From Deltaproteobacteria bacterium (lineage in GTDB: Bacteria; Desulfobacterota; Binatia; UBA9968), in contig JAHKKJ010000055.1 in the NCBI GenBank assembly GCA_020027655.1, positions 1 through 11,331 on the forward strand: a DNA stretch of 11,331 bases. The letters run 5' to 3'. Made by a program: the position numbers and the translations under genes. The notes under the pieces are model-generated. The model saw only the letters and a program-made list of their open reading frames with translations, did not search any database and had not been told where the DNA came from. Positions 1 through 4,299 of the stretch are shown here, piece by piece. Each line of letters opens with the position of its first letter. The first letter of the stretch is position 1.

Positions 1-786
1 GTCCCGCTGGTTGTCCTTGGCACATTCATTCTCGCGTTTGGATGGTTTGGCTTCAATCCCGGGTCAACGCTGTCGGGGACCGACCTCCGAATCAGTTACG
101 TTGTCGTCAACACGATGTTAGCGAGTTTTACGGGATCTGTGTTTGCCATGTTCACGTTATGGGCCAAGGACCTCAAGCCGGATTCCACGATGATGTGTAA
201 TGGGATGCTGGCGGGGCTGGTTGCGATCACCGCGCCCTGTGCCTTCGTAGATCCCTGGGCTGCGGCAGCCATTGGCGCCATCGCGGGTATCCTTGTGGTT
301 CTGAGCGTTTTCTTCTTCGAAGCGCGTGGGATCGATGACCCGGTCGGGGCAATTTCGGTTCACGGCACGAACGGTCTCTGGGGCGTGCTCTCCGTCGGCA
401 TCTTTGCCAACGGGGCATACGGGGCTGGTTGGAACGGCGTCGTTCGTGAGGAGATGGTCAAGCTCTACGGAGCCGACGGTGTGCGCGGGCTACTTTACGG
501 CGACTTCTCGCAGTTCATCATGCAGTTAATCAACGCCGGAGTTGTCGTGGTCTTCGGCTTCGTTATGGCCTACGTCTGGTTCAAAGTTAGCGATCTCATC
601 ACGCCCATCCGCGTCAGCAAGGAGACTGAGATCGAGGGGCTCGACGGTCCCGAGATGGGAGTACTGGGTTATCCAGATTTTCAGCTACACCCGTCAGCGG
701 CAGGATATGGCACGGTTGGCGTGACCTTTGCGGCGTCTTCAGCAGCTGAGCTGCCCGCGAGAAAAGTACCTGTAGAGCAGAACTAA
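1..786 (+). CDS. amt: Ammonium transporter Amt, C-terminal part (5' end outside window)
   Basis: The reading frame is open from base 1, giving 261 visible residues; the start codon lies outside the window. Amt/AmtB proteins are trimeric inner-membrane channels that bring in ammonium. Visible family marks are the membrane segment GTFILAFGWFGFNPGS near the left edge, followed by several hydrophobic helices, and ISVHGTNGLWG (about residues 118-128), which carries the second of the two pore histidines. The first pore histidine would lie upstream of the window. The cytoplasmic tail has the typical EGLDGPEMGVLGYPDF stretch, the part that responds to PII proteins in this family. The final ~35 residues are low-complexity and Ala/Pro-rich. 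The stop overlaps the glnA ribosome binding site, so the two genes are probably cotranscribed. A PII gene commonly lies upstream of amt, but that cannot be seen here. Confidence 0.95.
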   Translation, partial: VPLVVLGTFILAFGWFGFNPGSTLSGTDLRISYVVVNTMLASFTGSVFAMFTLWAKDLKPDSTMMCNGMLAGLVAITAPCAFVDPWAAAAIGAIAGILVVLSVFFFEARGIDDPVGAISVHGTNGLWGVLSVGIFANGAYGAGWNGVVREEMVKLYGADGVRGLLYGDFSQFIMQLINAGVVVVFGFVMAYVWFKVSDLITPIRVSKETEIEGLDGPEMGVLGYPDFQLHPSAAGYGTVGVTFAASSAAELPARKVPVEQN

Positions 787-803
787 AGGAGACAAGCGAT
801 AAC

Positions 804-2219
804 ATGGCATCTAAGGACGTACTGGACCTAGTCAAGAAGAACAAAGTAGAGATAGTGGATTTTAAATTTGTCGACGTACCGGGGCTATGGCAGCACTTTT
901 CGATTCCGGCGGCAGAACTGACGAATGATCTGTTTGAAGACGGGATCGGCTTTGACGGCTCGAGCATCCGGGGATTTCAGTCGATCAATGAATCCGACAT
1001 GCTGTTGATCCCCGATCCTGAGACCGCCATGATGGACCCGTTCACCGAACATCCGACCTTAAGCCTCGTGTGTAACGTTATCGACGCCGTGACCCGGGAG
1101 TCTTACTCCAGAGATCCCCGTTACGTAGCGCAGAAGGCCGAGAAGTACTTAAAGTCCAGCGGCATAGCCGATATCAGCTACTGGGGGCCCGAGATTGAGT
1201 TTTTCATCTTCGACAACATCCGCTTTGATCAAGCGCAGAATCACGGTTACTACTACATTGACTCTGAAGAAGGCTTTTGGAACTCCGGGAGCAACGACAA
1301 GCAGAACCTGGGCTACAAGATTAGATACAAAGAGGGGTATTTCCCCGTACCGCCCATGGACCAGTACCAGGACCTGCGCTCCGAGATGGTCAAGAACTTG
1401 GAGAAGTGCGGGATCAAGATCGAAGTGCACCACCACGAAGTGGGCACCGCCGGGCAGACCGAAATCGACATGCGATACACGACCCTGACCAAGATGGCCG
1501 ATCAGGTGCTGCTGTACAAGTACGTGATCAAGAACACCGCGCACCAGCGGGGCAAGGTCGTGACTGTGATGCCCAAGCCGCTGTTTCAAGACAACGGTTC
1601 TGGGATGCACACGCACCAGAGTCTATGGAAAAACGGCAAGAATCTATTCTACGACAAGAAGGGCTACGGGCTTATCAGCGACACGGCTCGGTACTACATC
1701 GGGGGGCTACTCAAACATGCCCATGCGCTGTGCGGCTTCATTGCCCCGACGACCAACTCCTACCGAAGGCTGGTGCCCGGCTACGAAGCGCCGATCAATC
1801 TAGTGTACTCGGCCCGTAACCGAAGCGCCTGCGTGAGAATCCCCATGTACTCCACCAGCGAGAAGGCCAAGCGGCTCGAATTCCGTACTCCCGATCCGAG
1901 CTGCAACCCCTATTTTGCCTTTCCGGCGATGCTGATGGCGGGACTGGACGGGGTTCGAAACAAGATCGAGCCGCCCAAGCCCATCGACAAGGACTTATAT
2001 GAGTTGGAGCCGGAGGAAGCGGCCAAAGTGAAGTCGATGCCGGGGTCGTTGGATCAAGCGCTGGATGCGTTGGAGAAGGATCACGACTTTTTACTTCGGG
2101 GGGATGTGTTTACCAAGGATGTGATTGAGACCTGGTTGGACTACAAGCGCAAAAAGGAGGTCGATGCCATCCGGCTCAGACCCCATCCCCATGAATTCGC
2201 CCTGTATTTCGATATCTAA
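804..2219 (+). CDS. glnA: Glutamine synthetase, type I
   Basis: Cytoplasmic enzyme that makes glutamine from glutamate, ammonia and ATP, the entry point of ammonium into metabolism. Its 471 residues match the usual GSI-beta length (~470). Family landmarks in order: GFDGSSIRGF (beta-grasp domain), the metal-binding EIEFF (E130, E132), HHHEVGTAGQTEID, NGSGMHTH (N264-H271), and KRLEFRTPDPSCNPYFAF. Near the end, KDLYELEPEE places Tyr399 at the position adenylylated in the E. coli enzyme, so control by a GlnE-type adenylyltransferase is likely (inference). AAGGAG at 786-791 is the best ribosome binding site, with a rather long 12-base spacing; no better in-frame start was seen. It lies 17 bases after amt, so ammonium import and assimilation are coupled. 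No promoter fits in that gap. Confidence 0.98.
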   Translation: MASKDVLDLVKKNKVEIVDFKFVDVPGLWQHFSIPAAELTNDLFEDGIGFDGSSIRGFQSINESDMLLIPDPETAMMDPFTEHPTLSLVCNVIDAVTRESYSRDPRYVAQKAEKYLKSSGIADISYWGPEIEFFIFDNIRFDQAQNHGYYYIDSEEGFWNSGSNDKQNLGYKIRYKEGYFPVPPMDQYQDLRSEMVKNLEKCGIKIEVHHHEVGTAGQTEIDMRYTTLTKMADQVLLYKYVIKNTAHQRGKVVTVMPKPLFQDNGSGMHTHQSLWKNGKNLFYDKKGYGLISDTARYYIGGLLKHAHALCGFIAPTTNSYRRLVPGYEAPINLVYSARNRSACVRIPMYSTSEKAKRLEFRTPDPSCNPYFAFPAMLMAGLDGVRNKIEPPKPIDKDLYELEPEEAAKVKSMPGSLDQALDALEKDHDFLLRGDVFTKDVIETWLDYKRKKEVDAIRLRPHPHEFALYFDI

Positions 2220-2245
2220 ACCACGCGCAGCAGACAGGGGGCCTG

Positions 2246-2992
2246 ATGGACGAGGTCCTGGTTTTTCAGCACGACCCGTTTGAGGATCTGGGTTTTTTTG
2301 CCGAGGTATTGGAAAAGCAGGGAGCGAGTTTTCGGACGATCCGGCTTTTTCATGGCGAGGTGCCCGCCGAGGATTGGGAGCAAACCAGCGCTCTCATCAT
2401 TCTCGGCGGGCCGATGAGCGTATCCGACGAGGAACAATATCCGTTTCTTCGTTGGGAAAAGACGATCATCCGAGCGGCCATAGACGACGCAGTACCTCTA
2501 TTGGGAGTCTGTTTGGGTGCCCAACTCATTGCGGCTGCTCTCGGCACGGCGGTTCATCACGGACCGGTGAAAGAAATCGGTTGGTATCCGATTTCAATCA
2601 CGCCGCATGGGCAGGTGGATTCGTCGCTCGGGTATCTTCCTGAAAACGCTGTGGTGTTTCAATGGCACGGCGCCGGTTTTGGTTTGCCTGCTGGCGCGCA
2701 GCGATTAGCGTCATCCACTTATTATGAAAATCAGGCATTTCGCCTGGGCAGAAACATCTATGGCCTCCAGTTCCATCTTGAGATGACGTCGGAGATGATT
2801 GAACGGTGGATCGATGAGCGTTCCAAAGACCTCGCCCAGGTTCCTTACATTCATCCGGACAAAATAGTCAGCGATACGCAAAACTACCTGCCCACCTTGA
2901 AATATTACGCGGAAAAGTTTCTGTCTGAATTCATCCGCCGCGCGACCAAACCGAAAACCCTGAAGAGCAAAAGGGGACATGCAAGAGTATGA
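2246..2992 (+). CDS. Class I glutamine amidotransferase-like protein
   Basis: A 248-residue stand-alone GATase1 domain of the GuaA-N/GATase-homologue type. The catalytic triad is visible: nucleophile Cys89 in GVCLGAQL (the nucleophile elbow), and His177 and Glu179 in LQFHLEM. LGGPMSV near residue 55 forms the oxyanion-side loop. Members with an intact triad hydrolyse glutamine or related gamma-glutamyl compounds, but no acceptor (synthetase) domain is fused or adjacent, so the real substrate is unknown. The last ~20 residues are basic. It starts 26 bases after glnA behind a GGGGG-rich ribosome binding site, and its TGA overlaps the ATG of the next gene (ATGA). That implies translational coupling with the ANTAR regulator. 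Its place between glnA and a nitrogen regulator suggests a role in glutamine metabolism or sensing, which is inference only. Confidence 0.85.
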   Translation: MDEVLVFQHDPFEDLGFFAEVLEKQGASFRTIRLFHGEVPAEDWEQTSALIILGGPMSVSDEEQYPFLRWEKTIIRAAIDDAVPLLGVCLGAQLIAAALGTAVHHGPVKEIGWYPISITPHGQVDSSLGYLPENAVVFQWHGAGFGLPAGAQRLASSTYYENQAFRLGRNIYGLQFHLEMTSEMIERWIDERSKDLAQVPYIHPDKIVSDTQNYLPTLKYYAEKFLSEFIRRATKPKTLKSKRGHARV

Positions 2993-3576
2993 AGAGGGTG
3001 TTGGTCATAGACGACCACGTTCCCTCTCGCGACAACCTCAAGCGCGCTCTGGCCGCCAGCGGATGTCAGGTTGTCGGCGAAGGAACCAGCGGCAAGGAAG
3101 CGGCCCAGTTAGCCTCGGCCACGGTCCCTGATGTGATCCTGATGGCGGTGGGCTTGTCTGATCTGGACGGGATACGCGCGGCACGGAAGATCATGCAGGC
3201 AAGGCCCGTTCCGGTTATTCTTGTCAGCAGCCACTATGACGCCGAAACCGTCGAGCGGGCCAAGCACGCCGGCGTCATGGGCTATCTTCTCAAACCCCTC
3301 CGAGACGGTGAGCTGCTACCCACGATCGAAATTGCAGTGGCTCATTTCCAAGAGTTTGTTGCCCTCCAAAAAGAAAACGAGAATCTCAAGAAGACCCTCG
3401 AGGCGCGCAAAATCATCGAGCGCGCGAAAGGGATACTGATGAAAAGCAAAGAGCTTTCGGAGGCTGAAGCCTTTTCCCTAATTCAGAAGAAAAGCATGGA
3501 TTTGCGTAAACCGATGAGCGAAATCGCTCAAGCGCTGATTTTAAGTGAAGAGCTCTCGAAAGCGAAGAACGACTAG
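2989..3576 (+). CDS. nasT: NasT/AmiR-type ANTAR antitermination regulator with atypical receiver domain
   Basis: 195 residues. Residues 1-~120 form a response-regulator receiver fold with acidic pair D8/D9, switch Ser80/81 and Lys102 (YLLKPL). The phosphoacceptor position is Ala53 (codon GCG at 3145-3147) instead of Asp, in VILMAVGLSDLDG. A short heptad-like helix (VALQKENENLKKTLEARK, ~124-141) leads to an ANTAR domain at ~140-189 with the hallmark ERAKGILM and an AFSLIQ...EIAQAL pattern. ANTAR domains bind RNA with paired six-base-loop hairpins and prevent transcription termination. NasT is known to be controlled by the nitrate sensor NasS, and AmiR by AmiC, through protein contact, which fits the missing Asp. 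Its start overlaps the previous gene's stop. The likely target is the leader at 3978-4043, upstream of the nitrite/nitrate genes. The name nasT rests on domain order and context. Confidence 0.9.
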   Translation: MKRVLVIDDHVPSRDNLKRALAASGCQVVGEGTSGKEAAQLASATVPDVILMAVGLSDLDGIRAARKIMQARPVPVILVSSHYDAETVERAKHAGVMGYLLKPLRDGELLPTIEIAVAHFQEFVALQKENENLKKTLEARKIIERAKGILMKSKELSEAEAFSLIQKKSMDLRKPMSEIAQALILSEELSKAKND

Positions 3577-3949
3577 CCTGGATTATTGACAGCGGAGTGA
3601 CCGAGGAGCGAGCCTCTCCGGTCGCGGGCAATAGGCCTGTGCCTTGAGGAGGCCTGCAAACTGGAGTGGCGGAGCGCGCAGAATGAAGAAGAAACGCGAG
3701 CCTATAGCCAAGTGCCTAGAAGTCAGCGCAGCTCTACGCTCCTGTGCCCGCTCGCTCCGATGCTCACTCCTCGGTCCACAGCGTGTCGTGCCTTTCTTCG
3801 GTTCATGAATGTTTCAGGCTACCGAGCTTCGGGGGTCCGCAATGACTCGATGCTGAATATCCAGGCAGGGCGTGATTGTTTGATACGCAGTCAACTTTAC
3901 ACGAGAAGAAATAACACCGTAGCCAAGAAGTCTTTTCCCCAGATAGCTC
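3577..3949 (+). other. Stretch without a convincing gene between the regulator and the nas promoter
   Basis: About 370 bases with no ORF I would defend. An 81-codon open frame at 3712-3957 has no ribosome binding site, a Ser/Arg-rich sequence of shadow type, and runs into the promoter. The first 200 bases hold a separated inverted repeat (3599-3613 with 3762-3776) and an AGGCCT...AGGCCT hairpin (3633-3655) without a U-tract, so no clear terminator follows the regulator gene. Activator sites for the sigma-54 promoter would be expected in this stretch, but I found no clear NtrC-type palindrome by eye. Confidence 0.6.
3599..3776. repeat. Separated inverted repeat, 14 of 15 bases matching
   Basis: GACCGAGGAGCGAGC at 3599-3613 is the reverse complement, with one mismatch, of GCTCACTCCTCGGTC at 3762-3776. 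The arms are about 150 bases apart, and similarity weakens in the flanks. It may be the edges of a decayed repeat element or a long-range RNA stem. No transposase gene or target duplication is visible. Confidence 0.4.
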
Positions 3950-3965
3950 TGGCATAACCGTTGCT
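3950..3965 (+). promoter_or_regulatory. Sigma-54 (RpoN) -24/-12 promoter for the nitrate/nitrite operon
   Basis: TGGCATAACCGTTGCT matches the consensus TGGCAC-N5-TTGCW at every key base except the final C of the -24 box (T here), with exact GG-to-GC spacing and the preferred pyrimidine before TGG. With the C at 3964 as -12, RNA would start near 3976, immediately before hairpin P1. Sigma-54 promoters drive the Klebsiella nasF and Azotobacter nas operons together with ANTAR-protein antitermination, so both position and context support it. An enhancer-binding protein such as NtrC would be needed; its site was not found. Confidence 0.78.
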
Positions 3966-3977
3966 ACTTAGCCTGTC

Positions 3978-3994
3978 ATAGGCAAGGTTGCCAT
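3978..3994 (+). promoter_or_regulatory. ANTAR target hairpin P1 (hexaloop AAGGUU)
   Basis: GGC (3981-3983) pairs with GCC (3990-3992) around the loop AAGGUU. The stem can extend by AU/AU (3978-3979 with 3993-3994) past one bulged A. Loop position 1 is A and position 4 is G, the two bases conserved in ANTAR-bound RNA hairpins. The stem is short, so alone it would be weak evidence; its place just after the predicted RNA start and 5-7 bases before P2 gives it weight. Confidence 0.65.
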
Positions 3995-4024
3995 CGGTCG
4001 AGCAAAGGCGCTCATCGGTCAAGC
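3992..4024 (+). repeat. 12-base direct repeat flanking the P2 loop
   Basis: CATCGGTCGAGC (3992-4003) and CATCGGTCAAGC (4013-4024) match at 11 of 12 bases and start 21 bases apart. The second copy forms the upper part and loop of the terminator. The first copy could compete for the same 3' arm, since CCAUCG at 3991-3996 is complementary to CGAUGG at 4024-4029. It is a possible third pairing state of the leader. Confidence 0.5.
4000..4013 (+). promoter_or_regulatory. ANTAR target hairpin P2 (hexaloop AAAGGC), exclusive with the terminator
   Basis: GAGC (4000-4003) pairs perfectly with GCUC (4010-4013) around the loop AAAGGC, again with A at position 1 and G at position 4. Bases 4004-4013 are also the first ten bases of the terminator 5' arm, so P2 and the terminator cannot coexist. 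That is the established logic of ANTAR switches: the protein holds the P1-P2 pair and the terminator cannot form. The expected ligand is the regulator encoded at 2989-3576. Confidence 0.75.
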
Positions 4025-4043
4025 GATGGAGCGCCTTTTTTTT
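4004..4043 (+). terminator. Intrinsic terminator in the nas operon leader
   Basis: The 5' arm AAAGGCGCUCAUCG (4004-4017) pairs over 14 base pairs with 4024-4038, with a single bulged G at 4029 and the loop GUCAAG. The stem is followed by a run of eight U (4036-4043). It lies between the sigma-54 promoter and the first ORF of the operon, so it works as a conditional attenuator rather than an end-of-operon terminator. Its 5' arm overlaps hairpin P2. Confidence 0.9.
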
Positions 4044-4051
4044 GGTTGATC

Positions 4052-4057
4052 AGGAGG
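4052..4057 (+). promoter_or_regulatory. Strong ribosome binding site (AGGAGG)
   Basis: AGGAGG lies five bases before the ATG at 4063 and just after the terminator U-tract. It fixes the start of the small ORF at 4063 rather than at the in-frame TTG at 3988, which lies inside the leader hairpins. It is the best Shine-Dalgarno match in the operon. Confidence 0.8.
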
Positions 4058-4062
4058 TCTTT

Positions 4063-4263
4063 ATGGCTCGGCGTCACGAGAAAACAATGACCGGAAGAAT
4101 ATTCGAAAACATCCTCTTTTTGGAAGAAGTCTTTGGCGACAAAGCTGATGCGGATATCCCGGACGTACCTGTGCTCGAGTTGGCGAAATGCTTTGAGTTA
4201 TCCCACCCAAGGACCTTGCGCGCTCACAGAGGACGTCAAAAGTCTTGGCCGCTTTGGAAATAA
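4063..4263 (+). CDS. Small protein of unknown function, first ORF of the nas operon
   Basis: 66 residues starting MARRHEKTMTGRIFENILFL, behind a perfect ribosome binding site. I do not recognise the family. The N-terminal ~50 residues look like a soluble acidic protein (IFENILFLEEVFGDKADADI, then LELAKCFEL). The last ~12 residues (HRGRQKSWPLWK) are basic and change character sharply. In the +1 frame, bases 4226-4300 read TEDVKSLGRFGNKAGELPNHLFRKA and end in a TGA that overlaps the nitrite reductase ATG (ATGA). A frameshift, by mutation, sequencing error or programmed shift, would therefore give a ~79-residue protein coupled to the next gene. That gene has no clear ribosome binding site of its own. 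The ORF sits right after the terminator and would be expressed only on readthrough. Confidence 0.6.
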   Translation: MARRHEKTMTGRIFENILFLEEVFGDKADADIPDVPVLELAKCFELSHPRTLRAHRGRQKSWPLWK

Positions 4264-4299
4264 AGCGGGTGAATTACCGAATCATCTCTTTCGCAAAGC

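Noticed and set aside
1149..1616. 155-codon minus-strand open frame inside glnA
   Set aside because: Antisense shadow with Val/Leu-rich repetitive composition typical of reversed coding sequence.
3603..3616. Hairpin GAGG-AGCGAG-CCUC with an A1/G4 loop just after the ANTAR gene
   Set aside because: No partner hairpin and no terminator nearby. It shows that single hexaloop matches arise by chance, so only the paired, terminator-linked set was called.
3633..3655. AGGCCT...AGGCCT hairpin as a terminator for the glnA-nasT operon
   Set aside because: No U-tract follows the stem, so it does not qualify as an intrinsic terminator.
3939..3952. Hairpin CCAG-AUAGCU-CUGG with an A1/G4 six-base loop, an alternative ANTAR P1
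   Set aside because: It overlaps the -24 box of the sigma-54 promoter, so it would not be in the transcript. It is also 28-47 bases from the other hairpins.
3712..3957. 81-codon open frame
   Set aside because: No ribosome binding site, shadow-like composition rich in Ser and Arg, and it overlaps the sigma-54 promoter.
3968..3987. Hairpin CUU-A-GCC-UGUCAUA-GGC-AAG that would compete with P1
   Set aside because: Its 5' arm lies upstream of the predicted RNA start (~3976), and its loop is seven or five bases without the A1/G4 pattern.
3988..4062. Upstream in-frame TTG extension of the small ORF
   Set aside because: It would start within hairpin P1 and read through the terminator; the AGGAGG before 4063 decides the start.
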